Shown piece after piece: positions 7,521-14,817 of a stretch of 22,594 nucleotides of DNA. The position numbers and the translations under genes were made by a program. Each line of letters begins with the position of its first letter. Within the stretch, counting starts at the first letter, position 1. Under the pieces are notes generated by a model. That model was given only the letters and a program-made list of their open reading frames with translations. It was not told where the DNA came from and made no database searches. This DNA comes from Sva-07 sp038321235 (GTDB taxonomy: Bacteria > Actinomycetota > Acidimicrobiia > Acidimicrobiales > Ilumatobacteraceae), in the NCBI GenBank assembly GCA_038321235.1, contig JBBQEU010000052.1, positions 1 through 22,594 of the forward strand, in the 5' to 3' direction.

Positions 7521-8495
7521 TCAGGCGCCGTCGTGGACCCAGACCGGGACACGCATCGGCATGATGCCGCTGTCCCAGATCCAGTCCATCGCCGGGACGC
7601 TCACCCGGACACATCCGTGCGAGGCGGGGTAGTTGGGGATGCTGTTCGAGCCATGCACCGCCACACCGCCGACGAAGTACTTGGGTCGGTAGATCTCGCC
7701 GAGATCGCCTTCCCACCAGCCATCCGGGCGTTCGCGGTTGACCTTGTGCAAACCGCTCGGCGTGAGCGACACACCGGTGATCATCTCGCCAGGCGTGTTC
7801 TTGTCCTCTTCGGTGTACTCCTCGCCGTTGCCGGTCGAGGTGTTGAGGATCCACTCGGTCTTGCCGTCGATCACGAAGAACAGCAACTGCTTGGCCTTGT
7901 CGACCTCGACGAGCGTGCCGGAGTTCGCTCGGGCGATGGGACGCAGGCTCATGGTGGTGAGGGCGTCGGCGGTGCGCTGGTCGACGTTGCCATCGGCCTC
8001 GAACCCCATGTACTTCTCGAACGCCATGACAGCTTGCTTGGTGGTGAGTCCGTAGTCGCCGTCGGCAGCCGAGAGCCAGAAGCCGAGTTCGTACAGTCGC
8101 AGCTGCACTCGTGCCGTCTCCTGGCCGCTGTTCGTACCGACCGCCTGGAGCGTGGGATCCATGATGCCGACCGGGATGATGTTCGCTGGCACGGTGGTGG
8201 TGGGTGGCAACGTCGTCGGCGCCACAGTGGTGGTGGGTGCGACCGTGGTGGGCACAACCGTGGTGGGTGCGACCGTGGTCGTGGGCGCAGCCGTGGTGGT
8301 CTCGATCGATTCGGGGGCGTCCGTGTCACCGACGTCGTCACGACTGGCAACGGCGTTGACGGCTGGTGGTTCGGCGGCTCCGGCTCCGTCACCGCCCGTT
8401 CCACTGGTGACCGCCGTCGAGCAGCCCGCGATGGCGACCAGCCCGAACACCACGAGGGTGCCGATCTTCGCGCGCTTTCGCTCTTGGTCGACCAC
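7521..8495 (-). CDS. L,D-transpeptidase lipoprotein with peptidoglycan-binding domain
   Basis: A 324-residue exported enzyme that would form 3-3 peptide cross-links in peptidoglycan. A short basic N-terminus and hydrophobic helix lead to a lipobox (AIAGC, Cys25), predicting a lipid-anchored envelope protein. A Thr/Pro/Val-rich linker (~66-103) is built of PTTTVAP-like repeats. A PG_binding_1 domain (~112-179: DGDYGLTTKQAVMAFEKY) and the YkuD catalytic domain follow, with H281 and the S-H293-G-C295-V-R motif; Cys295 is the nucleophile. An ATG at 8537 is possible. GTG at 8495 is preferred because a TAGGCT -10 box (8504-8509) lies 8 nt before it and the signal sequence then has a normal n-region. 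The gene lies 54 bp downstream of gluQRS but may have its own promoter. Confidence 0.9.
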   Translation of the reverse strand: MVDQERKRAKIGTLVVFGLVAIAGCSTAVTSGTGGDGAGAAEPPAVNAVASRDDVGDTDAPESIETTTAAPTTTVAPTTVVPTTVAPTTTVAPTTLPPTTTVPANIIPVGIMDPTLQAVGTNSGQETARVQLRLYELGFWLSAADGDYGLTTKQAVMAFEKYMGFEADGNVDQRTADALTTMSLRPIARANSGTLVEVDKAKQLLFFVIDGKTEWILNTSTGNGEEYTEEDKNTPGEMITGVSLTPSGLHKVNRERPDGWWEGDLGEIYRPKYFVGGVAVHGSNSIPNYPASHGCVRVSVPAMDWIWDSGIMPMRVPVWVHDGA

Positions 8496-8503
8496 GGTAC
8501 GTG

Positions 8504-8509
8504 AGCCTA
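8504..8509 (-). promoter_or_regulatory. -10 box TAGGCT of the L,D-transpeptidase gene
   Basis: On the minus strand TAGGCT fits TANNNT and is followed by 8 nt and GTG (8495). The leader would be at most about 2 nt. It overlaps the codons used if translation began at the more distant ATG, and so argues for the GTG. Confidence 0.35.
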
Positions 8510-8559
8510 ACGGCCGCACCCGACGCCTCGTCGGCACCTCGTCGATGTTCCGCCGCTCG

Positions 8560-9549
8560 TCAGGTTCGGAACGCGAACGATGGCAGTGCGCAGGGACCTG
8601 CGGGGATCGCAGCCGGATCGAACGAGCTCACGAGATCACGCAGAGTGGCGGTCGAACCCGTTGCGTCGTGGCCGAGCGACGTCGCGATCCACGCCACGAC
8701 GTTGGCGGACGTGGCGCCGACCGCCGCAAGTTCGCTCAGTGTCACGGGCACACCGCGCCGCTTGGCGATGCGCTCGCCGTCGGCGTCGACGACCAACGAG
8801 ACGTGCACGTACGTCGGCCTCGAATGACCGAGCAGTTCTTGCAGATGGATCTGGCGGGCTGTCGAGGCCAACAGATCGTCACCTCGAACCACCTCGGTCA
8901 CCCCTTGGACAGCGTCGTCGACGACGACGGCAAGGTTGTACGCGGGGACACCGTCGTTACGTCGTAGGACGACGTCGTCGACGACGCCGGTCACGGCGCC
9001 GTGCACACGGTCGTGGAACTCGATCTCGTGTCCATCGGTGCGCAGTCGCAACGCAGGAGGCCGCCCGTCGAGGCGGCGGGCGGCTCGTTCGCCGTTGGTG
9101 AGCTTGCGACAGGTTCCCGGGTACGACCCAGGCGGTCCATGCGGTGCGTTCGCAGCGGCGTCGATGTCGTTGCGGATCTCTCGGCGAGTGCAGAAGCATT
9201 CGTAGACGAGGTCGCGCGCGGCAAGCTCTGCGAGAGCTGCCTCGTAGCGATCGAACCGCTCGCTCTGGCGGACGACCTCGCCATCCCAGTCGATCCCGAG
9301 CACCTCGAGATCGCGTAGCTGCGACAACTCGAATTGCAGGCTGGACTGGTGACGATCGAGGTCTTCCATCCTGACGACGAAATCGTCGCCACACGATCGA
9401 GCTGCCAGCCAAGCAATCGCCGCTGTACGAAGGTTGCCGAGGTGCAGATCACCCGTCGGGGAAGGCGCAAAGCGTCCGGCCACGCCGACAGTGTCGCCCA
9501 GCACGGGCCCGATGCCACGCGATCCGACAACGATCCGGGCCGCGATCAT
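8560..9549 (-). CDS. gluQRS: Glutamyl-Q tRNA(Asp) synthetase
   Basis: A 329-residue truncated class I synthetase paralogue. GluQRS activates glutamate without tRNA and transfers it to the queuosine at the wobble position of tRNA(Asp). Visible: RFAPSPTG followed by the HIGH-type motif HLGN (H36-N39); the zinc site C118-x-C120 ... Y143-x3-C147, which is the GluQRS signature; VPAYNLAVVVDD; GVTEVVRGDDLL; and the KMSKS equivalent RIAKRRG. It ends soon after the catalytic core, lacking the anticodon-binding domain of true GluRS. ATG at 9549 leaves 47 bp to the divergent gene; GTG at 9504 or 9483 would place the start nearer the first motif and cannot be excluded. No queuosine biosynthesis genes are in the window, so the substrate must be made elsewhere in the genome. 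Confidence 0.92.
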   Translation of the reverse strand: MIAARIVVGSRGIGPVLGDTVGVAGRFAPSPTGDLHLGNLRTAAIAWLAARSCGDDFVVRMEDLDRHQSSLQFELSQLRDLEVLGIDWDGEVVRQSERFDRYEAALAELAARDLVYECFCTRREIRNDIDAAANAPHGPPGSYPGTCRKLTNGERAARRLDGRPPALRLRTDGHEIEFHDRVHGAVTGVVDDVVLRRNDGVPAYNLAVVVDDAVQGVTEVVRGDDLLASTARQIHLQELLGHSRPTYVHVSLVVDADGERIAKRRGVPVTLSELAAVGATSANVVAWIATSLGHDATGSTATLRDLVSSFDPAAIPAGPCALPSFAFRT

Positions 9550-9584
9550 TCGGTGGTCGACGCGATGCGAGCGGCGACATCTTC

Positions 9585-9590
9585 TACAGT
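9585..9590 (+). promoter_or_regulatory. -10 box TACAGT, leaderless promoter of the zinc-ribbon membrane gene
   Basis: TACAGT fits TANNNT and is followed by exactly 6 nt (CGCGCC) and ATG at 9597, identical spacing to 658-663 and 2313-2318. There is no Shine-Dalgarno sequence before this ATG. Confidence 0.5.
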
Positions 9591-9596
9591 CGCGCC

Positions 9597-10931
9597 ATGG
9601 TGTGTGCTCGCTGCGGGATCGACGTCGCGGAGCACCAGAAGTTCTGCCACGAGTGTGGAGCGACGCTGACGACACCAGCCGTCGACGAGACGGGCAGCGA
9701 TCACACCGATGAGGCGACCGAACCAACCGAACCGGTCGAAGCCATCGAGGTGACCGAACCCATCGAGGTGACCGAACCCATCGAGGTCGCCGAACCAGTC
9801 GAGGTGACCGAACCAGTCGAGGTGACCGAACCGGTCGCAGTGACGGGTCTCATCGAGGTCGCCGGACCAACCGAGCCGGTGGAGGTGACCGAGACGACCG
9901 AACCGGTCGGGGCGATGCTGCAACCGACGACGCAACTCGAGGTGTTCGCTCCGCCCGTCACGGCTGAGATGCCCGCCCTCTTCGACGGCCACGCCGACCT
10001 CGCGGAGTATCCGGCACCCAGAGAGCCGTTCCAGGTGCGTGTGATCTTCCTGCTGGCGATCTTCGGTGCGGCCGCCATGCTGATGACGATCGTCGCCGAC
10101 GTGATCGACATCCGCACTACTCGGCCTGCGTCGGGCATCGCCACCGGCTCGCAGACGCTGGAGCAGCTCGGCTCGAACCTCGGTCTCGCGGGCTTCGTCG
10201 GCAGCGCTGTGATGGTGCTCGGTGGCTTGCTCGCCTGCTTCGGACTGCGGTGGGGCGCCGGGCTCGCCGGAGGTGCCGGGCTCGCGCTCGCCGGCTGGGC
10301 CGGATTGTCGATCGGGCTCGCCGAGTTCCCGATCGCCGTCGCCGAGTCGATCACGCGCACCTCGTCGGTGCAATTCACCCTCCGGGTCACCCGTGACCTC
10401 GGCTGGTGGTTGATCGTGGGCGTCGGCGTGGTCGGCGTGGTCGTGTTCCTCGCATCGCTGCGTTCGATCGGTTCCGGAGGCAGGCCAGCCCTCAACCCGC
10501 TGGTGGCGGCGGTCACTGCCGTCGCGATGGTCGTGCTCGCGTTCGGGCCGCTGGTGAAGATGAACGACGCCGCATTCGCCGACAACTTCCGTTCGGTCGA
10601 TCCGACCCGCGATCTTCCAGCAGCGTTCTTCGCCGGGCGCATCGGCCAGGTCGGGTTGATCGTGCTGGCCGGTGTCGTCGGCATGTTGATCGTGCGCAGC
10701 TACGGCCTCGGGCTGGCCGCCGGCGGGGTGAGTGTGTCGCTGTGGTTGTGGATCTCGTCGCTCGGCGAGATCGGGTCGAACCCCGTCGGGATCGCCGACC
10801 GCAACCCCGGTGCTGACAGCACCGTGCCCCATGCAGTCACCACCGTCGGCATGGTCTCCGCGCTGGCGTTGTTGGCGCTCGCGGCGGCCCTCGCCACGTA
10901 CCGCCTCACCCGCTCGCGCCGCCCCACCTGA
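9597..10931 (+). CDS. Zinc-ribbon multi-pass membrane protein with EVTEP repeats
   Basis: A 444-residue protein of unknown function. It opens with a zinc ribbon (C3-x2-C6 ... C17-x2-C20). An acidic linker (~35-110) follows, built on the hexapeptide E-V-T-E-P-I/V. The membrane part begins near residue 145 and has about seven hydrophobic segments: RVIFLLAIFGAAAMLM; GFVGSAVMVLGGLLACFGL and the Gly-rich stretch after it; WWLIVGVGVVGVVVFLAS; AAVTAVAMVVLAFGPL; GLIVLAGVVGMLIV; VSLWLWIS; and a final ALALLALAAALATY. Zinc-ribbon plus membrane fusions are common in actinobacteria and mostly uncharacterised. The start is fixed by a -10 box 6 nt upstream. The gene ends one nucleotide before a long palindrome (10933-10971) and converges on the importer operon. 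Confidence 0.82.
   Translation: MVCARCGIDVAEHQKFCHECGATLTTPAVDETGSDHTDEATEPTEPVEAIEVTEPIEVTEPIEVAEPVEVTEPVEVTEPVAVTGLIEVAGPTEPVEVTETTEPVGAMLQPTTQLEVFAPPVTAEMPALFDGHADLAEYPAPREPFQVRVIFLLAIFGAAAMLMTIVADVIDIRTTRPASGIATGSQTLEQLGSNLGLAGFVGSAVMVLGGLLACFGLRWGAGLAGGAGLALAGWAGLSIGLAEFPIAVAESITRTSSVQFTLRVTRDLGWWLIVGVGVVGVVVFLASLRSIGSGGRPALNPLVAAVTAVAMVVLAFGPLVKMNDAAFADNFRSVDPTRDLPAAFFAGRIGQVGLIVLAGVVGMLIVRSYGLGLAAGGVSVSLWLWISSLGEIGSNPVGIADRNPGADSTVPHAVTTVGMVSALALLALAAALATYRLTRSRRPT
9747..9836 (+). repeat. 18-bp tandem repeat, five units, in coding sequence
   Basis: Five consecutive 18-bp units of the form GAGGTGACCGAACCCATC encode E-V-(T/A)-E-P-(I/V). The first two units are identical and the others differ at one to four positions. 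Diverged copies continue to about 9915. The register is a multiple of 3, so copy-number change would lengthen or shorten the linker in frame. Confidence 0.85.
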
Positions 10932-10932
10932 G

Positions 10933-10971
10933 AACCGTTACGCGTGGTGTCTGACACCACGCGTAACGGTT
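10933..10971. repeat. Perfect 19-bp-arm palindrome at a convergent gene junction
   Basis: Arms 10933-10951 and 10953-10971 are perfect inverted copies around a single central T (core GGTGTC-T-GACACC). It starts 2 nt after the stop of the zinc-ribbon gene and contains the last ten codons and stop of the importer ATPase (tail TVTRGVRHHA). It is suited to act as a bidirectional terminator although no T-tract follows. Its GTCTGAC core and position match the element at 4471-4539. Confidence 0.8.
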
Positions 10972-11930
10972 TGGTGGCAGGCGACGGCTCGGCCGGGATC
11001 GGTGCCGACGAGCGCGGGGTCGACGCCGAGACATCGGTCGAGAATCCCGAGACGCTCGGCCTCACCCGAGGCCACCAGCGGACAGCGAGGATGGAACCGA
11101 CAGCCGCTCGGGATCGCTGCGGGATCGGGTGTCTCTCCCACCAGGATCTGCTGCTCCAGACGGTCGGCCTCGGGCACCACCGACAGCAACGCCTTCGTGT
11201 AGGGATGCTGCGGATCGGCGAGCACCGCTTCGGCGTCACCGATCTCGACGATGCGGCCCAGGTACATCACCGCGATCCGATCGGCGATGTTCCAGGCCAG
11301 GCCGAGATCGTGGGTGACCGCCACGATCGAGATGCCGGTGTCGTCGACCAGTGAGCGCATGAGCGCGAGGATCTCGCCGCGGATCGACGCGTCGAGGGAC
11401 GCCACCGGTTCATCGGCGAGCAGGAGGCGAGGAGCGAGCACCATCGCCCCGGCGATCAGCACACGTTGGCGCTGACCGCCGGACACCTCGTGCGGGTAGC
11501 GCGGCATGTACCGCTCGGCCGGTCGCAGGCCAGCGCGGCTCAGCGCTTCGGCGACCAGGTCGACCTCCCGGCCGGCCACACCGTGGATACGGATGCCCTC
11601 GGCAACGGCCTCGTAGATCGTCTGGCGGGGATTGAGCGCCCCGGTCGGATCCTGGAAGATCATCTGCACCTGACGGCGGAGACTGCGCAGCGCACGTCGG
11701 TTCCCGGTGACCACCTCGCCGTCGAAATCGATCGAGCCCGATGCGACCGGTTCGAGTCCGAGGACCGACCGGATCAGGGTCGTCTTGCCGCACCCAGATT
11801 CGCCGACGAGGGCGAGCACCTCGCCTGCTGCCACCGTGAGATCGACCCCGTCGACGGCGCGTACGACGCCCGACCTGGACCCGTTCGGGAACGTGACGTG
11901 CACGTCGCTCCAACGCAACAGGTCGCTCAT
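10938..11930 (-). CDS. Peptide-type ABC importer ATPase (OppF/DppF-like)
   Basis: A 330-residue cytoplasmic ATPase, one of two that would power the dipeptide/oligopeptide-type importer encoded upstream. Walker A is GESGCGKT (43-50), the signature motif is SGGQRQRV, and Walker B is LLLADEP followed by VASLD. The C-terminus has the oligopeptide/dipeptide transporter extension (CRFHPRCPL). The ATG overlaps the upstream ATPase stop by 4 bp (ATGA), so translation is probably coupled. It is the last gene of a five-gene operon. The final ten residues (TVTRGVRHHA) are encoded by the palindrome at 10933-10971 and are unlikely to be ancestral. The substrate may be peptides, but nickel or sugar importers of this class look alike. 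Confidence 0.92.
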   Translation of the reverse strand: MSDLLRWSDVHVTFPNGSRSGVVRAVDGVDLTVAAGEVLALVGESGCGKTTLIRSVLGLEPVASGSIDFDGEVVTGNRRALRSLRRQVQMIFQDPTGALNPRQTIYEAVAEGIRIHGVAGREVDLVAEALSRAGLRPAERYMPRYPHEVSGGQRQRVLIAGAMVLAPRLLLADEPVASLDASIRGEILALMRSLVDDTGISIVAVTHDLGLAWNIADRIAVMYLGRIVEIGDAEAVLADPQHPYTKALLSVVPEADRLEQQILVGETPDPAAIPSGCRFHPRCPLVASGEAERLGILDRCLGVDPALVGTDPGRAVACHQTVTRGVRHHA

Positions 11931-12901
11931 GTCGTCACCTCGACGTGGACGCACGCCGCTCGACGTCCGGCGCTCACGTCGCGCAAGGAGACGTCGACGG
12001 TCGAGCACTCGTCGACGGCAACGTCGCAGCGAGGGTGGAACGGACACCCGGGCGGGAGCGCGGCGGGGTCGGGCGGGTCACCGGGCAAGCCGCTGGGATG
12101 CATCCGTGAGGCCGGGTCGCCGATCGTGGGGAATGCCTGCGCCAGCGCCCGCCCGTACGGGTGCCGCGGATCGGCGAACAGCTCTCGGCTCGGGCCCTCC
12201 TCGACCACACGGCCCGCGTACATCACCACCAGGCGCTCGCAGGTGCTGTTGAGCACCGAGAGGTCGTGGGTGATGAACAGCAGCGCCAGGCCGCGGTCGA
12301 GCTGCAGTTCGGCGAGCAGCGCCAGCACCTGGGCCTGCACCATGACGTCGAGCGCCGTGGTGGGTTCGTCGGCGATCAGCAGGTCGGGCTCACACGCGAG
12401 CGCCATCGCGATCAACACCCGCTGGCGTTGCCCGCCCGACAGCTGGTGCGGGTAGCTCCGTGCTCGGTCGGCTCGTAGGCCGACCCGCTCGAGTAGTTCG
12501 CCCACGCGGCGCCGTGCCTGCCCTCGGTCGAGGCCAAGGTCGACAGCGTGCAACAGGAGTGCCTCTTCGATCTGGCCTCCGATGCGTCGCACCGGATTGA
12601 GCGAGTGCAGGGCCCCTTGGAACACGATGGCCGCGCCGCTCCAGCGCACGGCGCGAAGTTGTCCGGGTTTCATTGCGTACACGTCCTCGCCATCGAGCAG
12701 CACGGAGCCCTCGACCAGTGTGTCCTTCGGGAGGAGGCGCAGCACCGCACCGGCGATCGTCGACTTGCCGCAGCCCGACTCGCCGGCGAGCCCGACGGTC
12801 TGACCGCGTTCGATGGTCAGGTCGACGCCGCGCACTGCTGGCACATCGCCGCGCTCGGATCGATAGGTGACGCGCAGGTTGCGCAACTCGAGCAAGCTCA
12901 T
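11927..12901 (-). CDS. Peptide-type ABC importer ATPase (OppD/DppD-like)
   Basis: A 324-residue ATPase, partner of the downstream OppF-like subunit. It has Walker A GESGCGKST (40-48), signature SGGQRQRV, Walker B LLIADEP and TTALDVMVQAQ. The C-terminal oligo_HPY-type region (GCPFHPRCDVAVDECS) provides a conserved Cys-rich segment characteristic of Opp/Dpp ATPases. Translation starts at ATG 12901, overlapping the permease stop by 4 bp. The frame stays open far upstream inside the permease gene, but that part is an out-of-frame reading of the permease, not a domain. Confident on family; the transported ligand is unknown. Confidence 0.93.
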   Translation of the reverse strand: MSLLELRNLRVTYRSERGDVPAVRGVDLTIERGQTVGLAGESGCGKSTIAGAVLRLLPKDTLVEGSVLLDGEDVYAMKPGQLRAVRWSGAAIVFQGALHSLNPVRRIGGQIEEALLLHAVDLGLDRGQARRRVGELLERVGLRADRARSYPHQLSGGQRQRVLIAMALACEPDLLIADEPTTALDVMVQAQVLALLAELQLDRGLALLFITHDLSVLNSTCERLVVMYAGRVVEEGPSRELFADPRHPYGRALAQAFPTIGDPASRMHPSGLPGDPPDPAALPPGCPFHPRCDVAVDECSTVDVSLRDVSAGRRAACVHVEVTT

Positions 12902-13848
12902 CGTCGTCCTCCACTCCGGCGGCGCAGGCGCGGGTCGAGGATCTCTTCGAGGGCCCGCCCGAAGAGCGTGAACGCGAGCACCACCGCCACGATGCCCAGG
13001 CCTGCTGGGAGGTAGTACCACCACGCGTTCCGGCTGATTGCCCCCGCGCCGAATGCCTCCTCCAAGGTCTTGCCCCACGACGTCTGGTTCGGATCGGCGA
13101 GGCCGAGGAACGCGAGCGTTGTCTCGGTGAGAATCGAGATCGGCACTGCGAGCGTGACGTTGGCGAGGATCAGCGGCGCCACGTTCGGCAGGATGTGACG
13201 CCTCACGATGTGGGTGCGTCCTGCGCCGAGCGCCCGCGCCCGATCGACGTAGAGCCGCTGTTTGACGGTGAGCACCTGGGCGCGCACGAGTCGGGCGGTC
13301 GACGGCCACGACGTCACCCCGATGACGAACACGATGTTCCACAGCGAGCGGTCGAGGATCGTCGCCAACACGATCGCCAACGGAAGGAACGGGATCACGA
13401 GGAACCAGTCGGTGAGGCGCATCAGCACCGAATCGGTCCAGCCGCCGAAGAATCCCGACACGATGCCGACGAGCGAACCGATGCCAACGGTGAGGATCGT
13501 GGCCGCGAACCCGACGAACAGGCTGACCCGCGCCCCCCACACGAACTGGGCTGCCACCGACCGTCCGAGGTGGTCGGTGCCCATCGGGAAGTCCCAGCTC
13601 GGGCGGGCCCATGCAGGGTTGCCGATCGAGTCGACGGCGCTCAGACCGGCGCGAGGGCTGATCAGCGGCGCGACGACGGCCATCACGATGAAGGCGACCA
13701 GCACGATGAGTCCAGCGAGCGCTATACGGTCGGCGCGTACGTGGCGCGCAAGTTCCACGACCGACGCCCGCCGGCGCGCCCGAACTGCAGCTCGGGGCGA
13801 GTACTCGACTGGATCGGCCGGCGTCGGTTCGAGCACGGTGTCACTCAT
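12898..13848 (-). CDS. Peptide-type ABC importer permease (OppC/DppC-like)
   Basis: A 316-residue inner-membrane permease. An N-terminal cytoplasmic segment of ~50 residues leads to a first helix (ALAGLIVLVAFIVMAVVAPLI). The MGTDHLGRS motif typical of DppC/OppC follows, then five more helices. The EAA coupling loop is visible as RARALGAGRTHIVRRHILPN. The start at ATG 13848 overlaps the OppB-like stop by 4 bp (ATGA). It would form a heterodimeric channel with the OppB-like subunit. The sequence WARPSWDFPMGTDHLGRS fits the periplasmic loop after helix 1 seen in the family. Confidence 0.93.
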   Translation of the reverse strand: MSDTVLEPTPADPVEYSPRAAVRARRRASVVELARHVRADRIALAGLIVLVAFIVMAVVAPLISPRAGLSAVDSIGNPAWARPSWDFPMGTDHLGRSVAAQFVWGARVSLFVGFAATILTVGIGSLVGIVSGFFGGWTDSVLMRLTDWFLVIPFLPLAIVLATILDRSLWNIVFVIGVTSWPSTARLVRAQVLTVKQRLYVDRARALGAGRTHIVRRHILPNVAPLILANVTLAVPISILTETTLAFLGLADPNQTSWGKTLEEAFGAGAISRNAWWYYLPAGLGIVAVVLAFTLFGRALEEILDPRLRRRSGGRR

Positions 13849-14813
13849 CGGCTGCCCACTCTCGGATCGAGGAAGCCGTACATGAGGTCGACGGCCAGGT
13901 TTGCCACGATCAACGAGGCGCTGAACAACAGGAACAGCCCTTGCAGCATCGGGAAGTCGGGGCCACGGATCGCCTCGAGCGTCGCCTGGCCGAGGCCGGG
14001 CCACGAGAAGATCGACTCGACCGCGATCGCTCCTGACAGGATGAATCCGAAGTTGAGTGCCGTCAGGCTCACCACCGGCAACAGTGCGTTCGGCAGCGCG
14101 TGTCGTCTGCGGACATCGGCATCGCGCAGACCCTTCGCCCGGGCGAGTTGGAGGTAGTCCTCGCCGACGGTGTCGAGGATCGACGAGCGCATCACGATCA
14201 TGTACTCGCCGATGTACGCGAGCGTGAGCGTCAACGCCGGCAGCACCATGTGGTGCGCCTGGTCGAGCAGCGCAGCGATCCCACGTGCCGTGCTCCCGGC
14301 ATCCTCGAACCCACCGGTGGGGAACCAGCCGAGGTTCACGGCGAAGAACGCGAGGAGCAGCATGCCCAACCAGAAGTCGGGAACCGAATAGGTGAACATC
14401 GAGAACGATGTCGATGCCACGTCGAACTTGCTCCGGCGCCGCCAGCCCGCGTAGATGCCGAGCGTGACGCCGATGACCATGGCGAACACGGTGGACGTGC
14501 CGACGAGCGCAACAGTCGGCCAGATCGCCTCGCGGATCTCGGTGGTCACCGGTCGGTTGCTGAGGAACGAGTCGCCGAGGTTGCCGCGCAACGTCTGGCC
14601 CACGTAGGCAATGAACTGTTCCAACCGTGATCCGGTGAGGTCGAACTGTTCACGTCGCTGTTGGATCTGCTCGGCGCTCATGTTCCGGCCCCGGAACATC
14701 GAGGCGGTCGGGTCGTCGTTGACGACGCGGAACAAGAAGAAGTTGACGACGAGCACGAACGCCAAGGTCGCAAGCGAGCCCGCGACCTTGGCGATGACGA
14801 ATCGTGCCCGCAC
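13845..14813 (-). CDS. Peptide-type ABC importer permease (OppB/DppB-like)
   Basis: A 322-residue inner-membrane permease with six predicted helices. The first is at residues ~10-30 (GSLATLAFVLVVNFFLF), followed by a large extracytoplasmic loop that includes GNLGDSF. The EAA loop is LARAKGLRDADVRRRHALPN, and the C-terminal DPR motif (LDPRV) is characteristic of OppB/DppB. GTG at 14813, 4 nt after the stop of the binding-protein gene, is favoured over an ATG at 14885 that would overlap the binding-protein gene by 68 bp. The loop between helices 1 and 2 holds a degenerate stretch (SMFRGRNMSAEQIQQRREQ) seen in family members. It pairs with the OppC-like subunit. Confidence 0.92.
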   Translation of the reverse strand: MRARFVIAKVAGSLATLAFVLVVNFFLFRVVNDDPTASMFRGRNMSAEQIQQRREQFDLTGSRLEQFIAYVGQTLRGNLGDSFLSNRPVTTEIREAIWPTVALVGTSTVFAMVIGVTLGIYAGWRRRSKFDVASTSFSMFTYSVPDFWLGMLLLAFFAVNLGWFPTGGFEDAGSTARGIAALLDQAHHMVLPALTLTLAYIGEYMIVMRSSILDTVGEDYLQLARAKGLRDADVRRRHALPNALLPVVSLTALNFGFILSGAIAVESIFSWPGLGQATLEAIRGPDFPMLQGLFLLFSASLIVANLAVDLMYGFLDPRVGSR

Positions 14814-14817
14814 CGAC

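Noticed and set aside
8195..8305. Tandem GGTGGTGGGTGCGACC-like repeats resembling a minisatellite
   Set aside because: They encode the Thr/Pro linker of the L,D-transpeptidase lipoprotein, a normal low-complexity spacer; units are irregular.
8910..8985. Several short palindromes such as GTCGTCGACGAC in gluQRS
   Set aside because: They follow from runs of Asp and Val codons in a GC-rich gene and recur throughout the window.
4508..9549. A lactose-utilisation operon of lacZ with the neighbouring minus-strand genes
   Set aside because: The upstream genes encode a peptidoglycan cross-linker and a tRNA-modifying enzyme, with no sugar transporter or regulator; coexpression for lactose use is unsupported.
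12902..13612. Apparent long N-terminal extension of the OppD-like ATPase
   Set aside because: It is an alternative-frame reading of the OppC-like permease gene; ATG at 12901 gives the family length and a 4-bp overlap.
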